Source: Pseudopyrenochaeta lycopersici
Lineage: Eukaryota; Ascomycota; Dothideomycetes; Pleosporales; Pseudopyrenochaetaceae
DNA length: 11,461 bases
Direction of reading: 5' to 3'
NCBI GenBank assembly: GCA_003313425.1
Contig: NHZP01000183.1
Location: 1-11,461, forward strand
Numbering within the stretch: position 1 is the stretch's first letter; every line of letters begins with the position of its first letter. The notes under the pieces are model-generated. The model worked only from the letters and a program-made list of their open reading frames with translations, did no database searches and had not been told where the DNA came from. Position numbers and translations under genes: made by a program. Below are positions 1-6,526 of this stretch, one piece after another.

Positions 1-210
1 AGGCTAGGTAGTAGCCTTGTGTTCTGTGTTTAGGGTATTTCCTACCCTACTTGCTTTTTTACAATACGTTGATGGTATCTATGTCGTAGGTTCTTTTTTT
101 TTTTTAGAATTGCGAGGCTATTTGTTTTGTCTCTATCATGGGTGTTTTTACTAATTTGTGTTATATAGGAACTAGGTAAGAGGTACTATGCGTTAGACGT
201 GCGTTGCTTG
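1..210. other. Tail of a preceding cassette, non-coding
   Basis: No convincing gene is visible. Two perfect small hairpins sit at the edge: AGGCTA (1-6) with TAGCCT (12-17), and TAGGGTA (31-37) with TACCCTA (43-49), the second followed a few bases later by a T-run. The position fits the 3' end of a further cassette to the left, since the array period would place another common region about 1.2 kb upstream of base 1. The rest is T-rich, low-information sequence. Confidence 0.4.
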
Positions 211-239
211 TGGTGGGGCATAGTACGTTAGGAAGTGCG

Positions 240-761
240 GAGCTTCATTGTTAAGGGTGGGAGCCCTTGGGATGGAAGATGGAACATCAGACCTCTCGAA
301 AAAATGGCTAAGTTCATTTTTGTTGTGGCTGGAGGTCACGTTTTACCGGGGTGCTGAAAAATTTTTCAGCCACGACTCAACTTTTCTAGTGTGGCGCAGC
401 CTATATATGATTCCTTTCACTAGAAAGTTGTCAAGTGGTCACCAGCCTTGCGCTGGTTACCCTTGCCACTTTACATCGTATGCGTTGCCACGAGTGGAGC
501 GAGTAGCGAAGCGGTAAACTACTCGTAGTTTAGGGCAAAAGCCCCTGTAAGTAAGCCAGAGCACGGACGGTGCGGGTCGTTTGACGCTGGGTTACACGTG
601 GGAGGCACCCTTGCCCCCACTACTCTCTCAATCGATTCTTTGATTGGTGTATGGACATAGACACAGGGACTAGGCACTCTGTTGCGCACTAGGGACTAGG
701 TTCTCTTGGCGGCGCGCAAGACAGAGAGGTATATATAAGAGCAACAGAGAATCTGTTGGCA
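240..761 (+). repeat. Cassette common region R1 (leader, hairpin array, promoter)
   Basis: Copy 1 of the array element. In order: AAGGG/CCCTT hairpin near 255-270; A-tract and ATGG-CTAAGT-TCAT stem-loop near 300-320; long inverted repeat 378-391 with 418-430 (left arm carries one extra T) around TATATATGATTCC; hairpin 441-446/452-457 (ACCAGC, loop CTTGC, GCTGGT) inside outer arms AAGTGG 433-438 and CCACTT 466-471; hairpin 515-522/525-532 (TAAACTAC/GTAGTTTA); donor-like GTAAGT 547-552; hairpin 561-564/570-573 (GCAC/GTGC); hairpin 576-579/582-585 with one G.T pair; CAATC/GATTG 629-633/642-646; and TATG/CATA 650-659. The same order recurs in R2-R7. Short ORFs across this region are only translations of the hairpins. 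Confidence 0.9.
378..590 (+). ncRNA. Candidate structured leader RNA (model copy, R1)
   Basis: This stretch and its counterparts in R2-R7 may be transcribed as a structured + strand RNA. The stems are kept by compensatory changes across copies. The apical stem is ACCAGC/GCTGGT here and in R6, AGGAGC/GCTCCT in R2, R3 and R7, GGAGC/GCTCC in R4, and GGCAGC/GCTGCC in R5, mostly around a CTTGC or CTTGT loop. The third stem is TAAACTAC/GTAGTTTA here but TAGTCTT/AAGACTA in R7. A TATATAT element at 402 lies about 30 bases before the conserved AAGTGGTC, so transcription could begin near 430. The family is not recognised and no tRNA-like Pol III A/B box pair is seen. Start, end and polymerase are inferred. 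Confidence 0.4.
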
Positions 762-765
762 TGGA
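643..765 (+). promoter_or_regulatory. Pol II-type promoter P1 of cassette R1
   Basis: Inverted CCAAT box ATTGG at 643-647, TATA box TATATATAA at 730-738, and initiator-like CATGGAG from 760. An inverted repeat, AACAGA 743-748 with TCTGTT 752-757, fills the spacer between TATA and initiator. Equivalent pairs of different sequence occupy the same place in R3-R6. A short upstream reading frame begins at the ATG at 761 and ends after about 11 codons. Confidence 0.7.
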
Positions 766-842
766 GTGGTTTGGAGGGAGTTCCTCCACTACGTAGGACG
801 TAGCTGGCAGTGCCTTTTATTTACATCCGTTACGTGTGCAGG

Positions 843-1058
843 ATGGGTGGGGGCGTAGATCCGTTGTCTATGCTCCCCGCGGAGCTCTGGTTTGCGGCGC
901 TGGAGATATGCGCAGACGGAGTCTCTCTTTCAGAGTTTGTGCGCCTGGGACAGGTTTGTAAGCTCTTCGCAGCGTGGAGACGCGGGTCTTTAGTTTTGCT
1001 GGCTGGATGGGCAACCGCCGGTAGTGCATCTTGGTTGTGGGCTGGTTCGTTCTGTTGA
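843..1058 (+). CDS. Small F-box-like protein, probably truncated
   Basis: This ORF of about 71 codons starts at an ATG directly after an acceptor-like CAG (839-841) with a pyrimidine-rich tract. Residues about 8-45 fit an F-box: LPAEL near the start, then a hydrophobic helix, then VRLGQVCKLFAAW (leucines, V-C-K and the closing W). F-box domains normally bind Skp1 and recruit SCF ubiquitin ligases; whether this one does is inference. Little follows the domain before the TGA at 1056-1058, so no substrate-binding part is seen. The same frame stays open beyond that TGA to a stop at 1314-1316 and another frame also looks coding just after 1034, so the gene is probably interrupted by a stop or frameshift. 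Viral F-box proteins exist in several DNA virus families, so this does not fix the lineage. Confidence 0.5.
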   Translation: MGGGVDPLSMLPAELWFAALEICADGVSLSEFVRLGQVCKLFAAWRRGSLVLLAGWATAGSASWLWAGSFC

Positions 1059-1401
1059 ACGATCTATTGCTTATATTATGGACGACGAAGTTGGTCAGTA
1101 GGAGTCGTTGGCGGATGCCATATTTGTTGTGTTGCATGTTGTGCTAATGTAGTTGCAGCGATGCATCGACGTGGCGTGGAGATGTGGTCTACAATACGAA
1201 GTGGTACTGAACCGGAGGCGGCGTTCTTTTCTTTTGCGCAGACACGGTGGCGGGGACAGCCAGTCTCTAGGGCCAATATACCTGTTGGTGTATATTGGTC
1301 AAACGGCAGGGTGTAGTGCGTGTAGCGTGCTGTGTGGTTGTTTGTGGATGCGATGGTTCGCAGCGATACTTGCTTTCCCCCGAAAGTTTGCGACTGTCTA
1401 G
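1059..1401 (+). pseudogene. Possible continuation of the F-box gene after an in-frame TGA
   Basis: The frame of the F-box ORF remains open from 1059 to the TAG at 1314-1316, about 85 further codons. It includes an ATG at 1161 that would by itself give about 51 residues (MHRRGVEMW... with several Trp and Arg). A different frame (second base set) reads plausibly from 1034 to 1098. No domain is recognised. A 9-bp inverted repeat, CCAATATAC 1273-1281 with GTATATTGG 1290-1298, lies in the 3' part. It may be a decayed C-terminal half, or one whose reading is broken by a single error. Confidence 0.25.
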
Positions 1402-1506
1402 ATATTGGTTATAGGTATCTGACGTATAGTCTATCTTTTCGCTAGGGCTATAAACGACTGATATATCCAGGTCGTGGAACGAATTAGTGTTTGTATTTTG
1501 TGGAAC

Positions 1507-1512
1507 AATAAA
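1507..1512 (+). terminator. AATAAA poly(A) signal of cassette R1
   Basis: A canonical AATAAA is followed within 10-35 bases by T/G-rich sequence, as expected for 3' end formation of a nuclear Pol II mRNA. It lies about 190 bases after the last stop of the R1 reading frame and before the next common region. Confidence 0.55.
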
Positions 1513-1855
1513 ATCGATTGTCTGTACGTCGTATAATGCTATTGTATAGGGAACGCGGTTAATAATTGATTTAGTGTTCGCGGCTTGCGTAGCGCGTTAT
1601 TGTATAGTATGGTCCTTGCTGCTCGGAGGCGCGTTTGTTTATCGTGTAACGGTCTCTACGGGGATGTATAACGTTAGGTGTAACTGATTTATAAGTAAGT
1701 AGGTATAAGTATTTTGTGTTTTATGTTATATGTAAGTAACAGTATTTGTTACTGTGAAGTGTGTAATGCTTAATGTACGCAGGTTGTTGAGACGAGGGAG
1801 TAGGTTTGTGTACCATTACGATGGAAGTGTTGTTGTGGAACAACGAAAAGTCAAA
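1513..1855. other. Non-coding spacer between R1 gene and R2 common region
   Basis: A T/A- and GT-rich stretch with no convincing ORF on either strand. Tandem TAAGTA-like repeats near 1690-1740 look like low-complexity sequence. I see no promoter or RNA gene here. Confidence 0.5.
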
Positions 1856-1856
1856 A

Positions 1857-2462
1857 AGAAATTTTGACCAAGTCCACAGGAACTGTGGCTGGAAGACAGG
1901 CTGAGTCAGTGTGGCTCGGGAGAGCACATGGGTTGCTGTGGCGCGGACTTCGCGCACAGACCAGAAATCAACTTTCTAGTGTGGCGTTTTGCCTATATAT
2001 GATTCCTTTCACTAGAAAGTTGTCAAGTGGTCAGGAGCCTTGCGCTCCTTACCCTTGTCACTTTACATGTAAGCAGGGGCCGGCGAGTGGAACGAGTAGC
2101 GAAGCGGTAGACTACTTGTAGGCTAGGGGCGCTGCACTTAGTAAGCAGAGCAGAGCACGGACGGTGCGGGTCAGATGACTATTGCTGTGCCTCACAAGAT
2201 CTTTGATCTAATTGGTCTATGTTCATAGACACGGGGAGTGGGCAGGATATGGCCGACTATGGAATAGTCCTGCTTGGCATTGGTTATCACTGGACGGTGA
2301 TTGGATATGTCGTATGTAGTGCGGCGTTTCGGAGATTGGTTTTCTCATCCTGGATAGGTTGGTGTGAAGCACGAATTGCGTACGTTGACGCAGTCGGGTT
2401 TGGCTGCGTCGGTTAATTCCTCAGAAGGGTGTATATAAAATGGGGTCCCCGTAGTGTCGGGG
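1857..2462 (+). repeat. Cassette common region R2
   Basis: Copy 2, with a longer promoter half than most. The leader A-tract stem-loop is altered (TTGACCAAGTCC near 1865). Long inverted repeat 1969-1981 with 2010-2022 around a GGC-TTTT-GCC mini-hairpin and TATATATGATTCC; AGGAGC 2033-2038 with GCTCCT 2044-2049; TAGACTAC 2108-2115 with GTAGGCTA 2118-2125 (one mismatch, one compensated pair); donor-like GTAAGC 2141-2146; GCAC/GTGC 2155-2158/2164-2167; GTCA/TGAC 2170-2173/2176-2179; AGATC/GATCT 2197-2201/2205-2209; CTATG/CATAG 2217-2221/2224-2228. The promoter half resembles R7 more than R1 or R3-R6. Confidence 0.88.
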
Positions 2463-2463
2463 T
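2211..2463 (+). promoter_or_regulatory. Pol II-type promoter P2 of cassette R2
   Basis: Inverted CCAAT box ATTGG 2211-2215 and TATA box TATATAAAA 2432-2440. A hairpin CCCCG 2447-2451 with CGGGG 2458-2462 follows the TATA box at the same offset as the unrelated hairpins of the other cassettes. The CCAAT-TATA distance is about 220 bases, against roughly 85-95 in the R1/R3-R6 class and R7. Confidence 0.65.
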
Positions 2464-2491
2464 GCAGTGACTGCCTTTTAATGCTATTTAA

Positions 2492-2519
2492 CCCTTCTTA
2501 TTTTTTTCCTTGTTATCAG
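2492..2519 (+). promoter_or_regulatory. Strong splice-acceptor-like site before the R2 gene
   Basis: A long T/C tract ends in TTATCAG at 2519, with a branch-point-like TTTAAC just upstream and the start codon at 2530 just downstream. The distance from the P2 start region (about 2462) is too short for a normal intron, so a donor farther upstream, such as GTAAGC 2141-2146, is the likely partner. That pairing is inferred. Confidence 0.45.
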
Positions 2520-2529
2520 CGTGGTTGCG

Positions 2530-3342
2530 ATGCCAACTGGAAAGGAGTATTCTGCGCGGAGGCGGTGCGAAGTTCGACTTCGGTCTGCGGTAATACGCTA
2601 TACGCTTGTTCCCGGAGGGAAGATGTTAAGTGTGGAGGACTTCAGCAAAGCCTTTCATCGCTACTTGATGAACCCCACGATGAGTGGTCAACGTAGTGCC
2701 GATGCGTGGATAGCAAGGCCTGTTTTGTCTAGTCGAAGCGAGGCCGCGGATGGCGATTTATTCGACGTGTTTGATGTACTCGTCGTCTTTCCTGCGCAGA
2801 TCCGGGTAGGGTCTTGTTCGCGTAGGTTTACCTTTGCGCCGCGTGTCTGGAAGGCGGCCGTTGTTGTCAAGGCAGCACAAAGTCGCAATATGTGCGTATT
2901 TGCGGTGTCGATACTTTGCCAGTGGAGCGACGCTTGTGAGGACCAGGTGTCGTTGGGATGTTTCGGCATTGGGTTTGACAGAACCGGCTTGGAGCTCGAT
3001 ACGGAGTCGTTTGCTGTTTGTCGTCAGTTAACGCTGTTCGGGTATGCCGAACTTTTGGATGGAACGATCTCAGACCCAGCTGCCCTTAGGCCGTATGTTG
3101 TACGTCCGGATTTTGAGCCGATTATGGAGTATTGCGTTCCCCGTTTGCCTACGGACCGGTTAGAAGTCTGGTCAAGAACTTTGTGTTGTTGGCGATATGG
3201 TGACCTTGTTGTTACATCACTTCAAGGTGTACGGCTTTTATGTTGGGTACACGGAGTTGTGTGGTATGGAGTATTTTATGGGGATATTGGTGTTTCCCTA
3301 ACTAAGGTACGTTTTGGCAAGTGTTTTGCGCATGTTGGCTAA
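2530..3342 (+). CDS. Intact 270-residue protein of unknown function
   Basis: This is the only long unbroken gene of the window. I chose the ATG at 2530 (GCGATGC context, 11 bases after the acceptor-like CAG) over an upstream in-frame GTG. The protein is basic at the N-terminus (KEYSARRRCEVRLR). A stretch of alternating hydrophobic segments typical of beta structure follows at about residues 75-170, and the C-terminal third is rich in Trp, Cys and Val (LCCWRYGDLVV, then VHGVVWYGVFYGD near residues 215-250). There is no signal peptide and no clear transmembrane helix. I do not recognise the family, and it shows no clear similarity to the R3-R6 family. The first ATG after the TATA box, at 2481, opens a different overlapping frame to 2696, which suggests that unspliced mRNA would translate this gene poorly. 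The ORF ends about 90 bases before the R3 leader; no AATAAA was found after it. Confidence 0.75.
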   Translation: MPTGKEYSARRRCEVRLRSAVIRYTLVPGGKMLSVEDFSKAFHRYLMNPTMSGQRSADAWIARPVLSSRSEAADGDLFDVFDVLVVFPAQIRVGSCSRRFTFAPRVWKAAVVVKAAQSRNMCVFAVSILCQWSDACEDQVSLGCFGIGFDRTGLELDTESFAVCRQLTLFGYAELLDGTISDPAALRPYVVRPDFEPIMEYCVPRLPTDRLEVWSRTLCCWRYGDLVVTSLQGVRLLCWVHGVVWYGVFYGDIGVSLTKVRFGKCFAHVG

Positions 3343-3432
3343 CATGAGGGCGTTAGCGTTTATTGATGACATTGGTCGTATGAGGCATGTGTGGCATTGT
3401 TGGAGTATTTGTACGCTAAACGTCAGTTTTGT

Positions 3433-3915
3433 GTTAAAAAAAAATTGCTAAGTCCAATTCCTGTGTGGCTGGAAGACAGGCTGAGTCAGGATGCTGTGGC
3501 TCGGGAGAGTCACGTTGGGATGCTGTGGCGCTATTTTTGCGCGCACGGGCCCATTCTCTCAACTTTCGAGTGCTATATATGATTCCTTTCACTAGAAAGT
3601 TGTCAAGTGGTCAGGAGCCTTGCGCTCCTTGACCCCTGACACTTTACACGTATGCGTTGCCACGACTGGAGGGAGTACCGAAGGGTTAAACTAGAATTAG
3701 TTTAGAGGCATAAGCCCCTGTAAGCAGAGCAGAGCACGGACGTGGCGTGTCAGATGACGCTGCTGTGCCGCATTTCTTTCAATCAGGCTTCTGATTGGGC
3801 TATGGACATAGACGCAGGGACGGGGCAGCCCATTGCCTGCTAGGGACTAGGTGGTCTTGGCATTGCGCAAGGCAGAGATGTATATAACATGAACAGTGGA
3901 GCTGTTGTAACGGAG
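3433..3915 (+). repeat. Cassette common region R3
   Basis: Copy 3. Leader A-tract with ATTG-CTAAGT-CCAAT stem-loop near 3437-3465; long inverted repeat 3560-3572 with 3590-3602 (one mismatch, loop shortened, no GGC/GCC mini-hairpin); AGGAGC/GCTCCT extended by GGTC/GACC; TAAACTA 3687-3693 with TAGTTTA 3698-3704 and loop GAAT; donor-like GTAAGC 3720-3725; CACG/CGTG 3735-3738/3741-3744; GTCA/TGAC 3749-3752/3755-3758; CAATCAG 3780-3786 with CTGATTG 3791-3797; CTATG/CATAG 3800-3804/3807-3811. Confidence 0.88.
3794..3915 (+). promoter_or_regulatory. Pol II-type promoter P3 of cassette R3
   Basis: Inverted CCAAT box ATTGG 3794-3798, TATATAA 3881-3887, inverted repeat AACAG 3892-3896 with CTGTT 3902-3906, then AACGGAG in the initiator position. 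An ATG-TAG minimal frame follows at 3928-3933. Confidence 0.65.
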
Positions 3916-4029
3916 TGTTCTACACAATGTAGTTTTTTTTTTTACGTTGCGGTAGCCGTACTTCCTGGGAAGGATACCATCGTTGGTAGGTCGAACACGT
4001 AACGTCACGTGTGAGTTCCCAAGAGAGAG

Positions 4030-4182
4030 ATGGTTCTCGAAGGGTGTGCAGAGTGTATAGACCCGTTGGTGTCTGGTAGTAAGGCGGAGCCTTTTGTAGG
4101 GACAGAAAGCCAAATTCAAGGGTGCGGATGCACATTCAACGTATGTGGATGTTCTCTTCCCGAGTTGGGGTCCCCCAACTAA
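4030..4182 (+). pseudogene. N-terminal part of the R3 copy of the cysteine-rich family
   Basis: This is a 50-codon frame equivalent to the N-terminal exon of the R4 and R6 copies: it shares PFVGT-x3-IQ with R6 PFVGD-x3-I and R4 PFPGT-x3-IQ. The start codon used in R4 and R5 (GCGATGGCATCG) is changed to GCGGTAGCC near 3948 here, so translation would have to use the ATG at 4030. The frame ends in TAA at 4180-4182 just as the next frame takes over. Around 4141 the donor-like site is GTATGT instead of GTAAGT and lies one base nearer the N-terminal coding than in the other copies, which fits a one-base loss causing the frame change. Confidence 0.45.
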
Positions 4183-4729
4183 CAGTTGTGTAGATCTTGT
4201 GGAACAGAAGACTTCTGTGACTTGCCATGTGAAGCGGGATGGTGAACAGGTTTGGTGGCTTACCGTCCCACCCAGCGTCAGTTCTGAGGGCTTGGAGAGC
4301 TGTGATTGTCTCAGGCGGGGGCGCATCTGTGGGCCGTTCTCACGGCTTTTGTTGCAGGTGGAGACCGTAAAACCGGATGGCACCCCACGTCGCATGGTTG
4401 CGTTTGGGGATCTTTCGGTGGAGGCGCTGGATGCGGTTGTAACGGGTGTTTTGCCGCGTCTTGTGCAGCAGGATGGGGCCCTGCTTGGGAACTCAGTCAA
4501 GGTGATGGAGTTTTTTGAGACACGCTTGGCAGGTCTAGGGTCTCCGCAGATATCGGAGGAACCACCATCTCTCAAAAAAATGGCTAAGTCCATTTTCCTT
4601 GGTGCCCGTGGGTTTACGGCGTGTGATCGCTGTGTAGAGAGCGTTGCGCGAGCTTTTGAGGTAGCTTTGGCCGCGGAATTGTCGCCTCCGCTCCCCAACC
4701 ATACTGTATCATTAACACGACGGATGTAG
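4145..4729 (+). pseudogene. Main part of the R3 family copy, C-terminus replaced by repeat leader
   Basis: This frame carries the family marks: WG-x-PTN, LVEQ, SVTCHVK, WWLT, LLLQVE (R4: LLVLKVD), VAFGDLS (R4: VAFAELS) and VLP. It has no ATG near its left end, so it must be joined to the upstream part by splicing or frameshift. After about residue 137 the similarity stops. Where R4-R6 have the C-x-C-x8-C-x2-C type cluster, this copy runs into a segment that matches the cassette leader (4559-4603), then 40 residues of unrelated sequence to a TAG. The cysteine cluster and the SDAVG motif are therefore missing. Function unknown. Confidence 0.55.
4559..4603 (+). repeat. Displaced leader fragment inside the R3 gene
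   Basis: A piece of about 45 bases, with ACCATCTCTC, an A-tract, ATGGCTAAGTCCAT and TTTCC, matches the leaders of R5 (6590-6640) and R8 (11308-11350). Its stem AAAATGG/CCATTTT around CTAAGT is perfect here. The normal R4 leader lies 430 bases further on, so this is an extra copy within coding sequence, probably a recombination scar. Confidence 0.65.
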
Positions 4730-5019
4730 TCTGGCTGTTGTAACGAACAGTGGTAATATTTGTGAGTAGTAGAGAGGATGTTCTTTAGTTATGGATATAC
4801 AAGGAGGGCGGTAGCATGTGGAGGATTGTGCGCAATGTTTTTATTTTGTCGCTCTTTTTGTTTTCTTAACTTCTTTTTCTAAGACAAAAGTTGTACGCAG
4901 GAATGAGTGCTGACTGTATTATGTAGGTGTTATTGGATTGTGCGAACAATGCATTATTATTTATACCGAAGCTATATTGTGGGGGGTGTCGACCCTGTTG
5001 ATGTTCCATCAATTCTGTC
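4730..5019. other. Spacer between R3 gene and R4 leader
   Basis: A T-rich stretch with no supported gene and no AATAAA on the + strand. ACGCAGG/ATGTAGG-like words near 4900 recur in spacers elsewhere but form no clear element. Confidence 0.4.
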
Positions 5020-5509
5020 TCAAAATTGGCTAAGTCCGATTCCTGTGTGGCTGGAGGCGATGCTGGGTCACATGGGGGCTGTGGCGCGGGGAGCGCAGAC
5101 ATGGGTTGTGTTGGGCACGGGCCCCTTCCCTCAACTTTCTTGTGTATATATGATTCCTTTCACTAGAAAGTTGTCAAGTGGTCGGGAGCCTTGTGCTCCT
5201 GGCTACGACGGCTTTACCGTTAAGCAGGGCACGCCTAGGACTAGGCAGCGGAGCGTTAAACTACGAGTAGTTTAGGGCCTCTGCCCCCTGTAAGTAACAC
5301 AACGCACGGGCAGTGCGGTCATCTGACCTTGTGTTGCACGTGGGAGACACACCTGGCCCCACCACCCTCTCAATCGGGTTTCTGATTGGTCTATGGATGT
5401 AGACGCATGGAGTGGGCACCCTGTTGCGTACTATGTAGTAGTTTCTCTTGGCGGTGCACAAGGAAGAGATGTATATAACTACAACAGCGTCTCTGCTGTT
5501 GGCACGGAG
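5020..5509 (+). repeat. Cassette common region R4
   Basis: Copy 4. Leader stem AATTGG-CTAAGT-CCGATT near 5024-5043 (one G.T pair); long inverted repeat 5132-5144 with 5161-5173 (short loop); GGAGC 5185-5189 with GCTCC 5195-5199; an additional GCCTAG/CTAGGC hairpin near 5233-5246, shared with R6; TAAACTAC 5257-5264 with GTAGTTTA 5267-5274; donor-like GTAAGT 5290-5295; GCAC/GTGC 5304-5307/5313-5316; GGTCA/TGACC 5317-5321/5324-5328; CAATCGG 5371-5377 with CTGATTG 5382-5388 (one G.T); CTATG/TGTAG 5391-5402 (two G.T-type pairs). Confidence 0.88.
5385..5509 (+). promoter_or_regulatory. Pol II-type promoter P4 of cassette R4
   Basis: ATTGG 5385-5389, TATATAA 5472-5478, a 7-bp inverted repeat CAACAGC 5482-5488 with GCTGTTG 5495-5501, and initiator-like CACGGAG starting 5503. 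Confidence 0.7.
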
Positions 5510-5533
5510 TGTGTTTTTTAAAACTTCATTGCG

Positions 5534-6308
5534 ATGGCATCGTATACCGGGCAGGGAACTAGCCTGGTCAAGGCTGTTGGTGATGGTGATTTACTGTCAC
5601 TCGACCAGCTTCGGCCGGGTCAGAGGGGCTCCCCCTTCCCTGGGACAGCGGCAAACATTCAAGAGGTGCGGAGGCACATTCCTAGTAAGTATGTACTTCT
5701 TTCGTTAGGTTGGGCTTCCCCAACTAATAGAATAATAGAGCTGGTGGAGCAAGCTGTGTCCCTTACCTTCTGTATGAATTGTCGGGAGAACAGTCTTGGT
5801 GGCTCACCAAAGAAAGCGGATGCCTTCCTATCCAATGCCTTTCTCATAAGCGCAGATTATGTCCGGAAGACTACAAGGAACGTTATGCGCAGAGATTTAT
5901 TCGACAGTCGCTCCTTGTGCTCAAGGTAGACGCACGCTTGTATGGGGTGGAGCGGAGCTTTGTTGCGTTTGCGGAGCTCTCAATAGAGGGACTTGATGTG
6001 CTTGTACAGCGCATTTTACCTCTTCTTATACTACCTGGAGGGCAGAGGGCGGAGGCTTCTGTTGTTGACGAAGTGCTTCAGTTGTTAGACAATGGATGGT
6101 ATAGCACCAGCGTGGACTGCGCGTGTACGCTGCACAGGGCATGTGAGCCTTGTGGGTTTTTATCTTATAAATCTCAAAGGTTTGTTCGTCTAGACCGATT
6201 CCATTGTGTATGCCTTTTGGAGAGTCCGTGTGGTTTGCTGGACGCAGCGATGCGGTAGGAGAAGTCCATCCCTTGCGGTGTGAGTGGCTTTCCTGTTCCA
6301 GTCTGTAG
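5534..6308 (+). pseudogene. R4 copy of the cysteine-rich family, with two frame breaks
   Basis: The start ATG at 5534 has a good context (GCGATGG) and is shared with R5. The first frame (5534 to about 5775) carries MASYTGQ, PFPGTAANIQ, WASPTN, LVEQ and VSLTFC. Coding then passes to a second frame (from about 5776 to about 6230) with WWLTKESG, LLVLKVD, SFVAFAELS, RILP, a cysteine cluster C-A-C-TLHRAC-EPC and RFVR, then to a third frame (about 6234-6308) that ends with the SDAVG...WL motif also found in R5 and R6. Total about 258 codons. A GTAAGT at 5685-5690 sits at codon position 2 after 50 codons, as in R5. The cluster is weakly reminiscent of the cysteine motif of adenovirus E4 34K proteins, but this is only a guess; the second frame lacks any early ATG. 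Confidence 0.6.
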
Positions 6309-6526
6309 GTGGCATCATGTTTATCTAAGTACGGAGTATACTATGGTATTGTTAACAATGGTGTGATCTTGTAATCCACGTGTGTTTTTAGTAATCATAG
6401 GTGCAGGAATCCCGCATCGGTGATGTCAGTAAGTAGTGGTAGCGTCCTAGGGTATGTTTGTTATACTAGCAGTGTAATTATTTTTATCTCTTCGAAAAGA
6501 GTATTAATGTAGTAATGGCAGGGCCC
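6309..6526. other. Spacer between R4 gene and R5 leader
   Basis: An A/T-rich stretch with no supported gene, RNA or promoter, and no AATAAA before the R5 leader. Confidence 0.4.

Noticed and set aside
402..517. Repeated small peptide starting at the ATG of TATATATGATTCC (MIPFTRKLSSG...) in several common regions
   Set aside because: It is a translation of the inverted repeat and hairpins. R3 has an early stop, R5 and R7 have indels, and residue changes follow base-pair compensation (HQPCAG against QEPCAP). Selection is on structure rather than protein, although the ATG itself is conserved.
3847..4698. 283-residue open frame on the minus strand, the longest open frame of the window
   Set aside because: It lies antisense to the R3 family copy and runs across the P3 TATA box. 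The composition is typical of antisense reading (Ser/Thr/Arg/Pro-rich), and the paralogous units R4-R6 do not preserve it.
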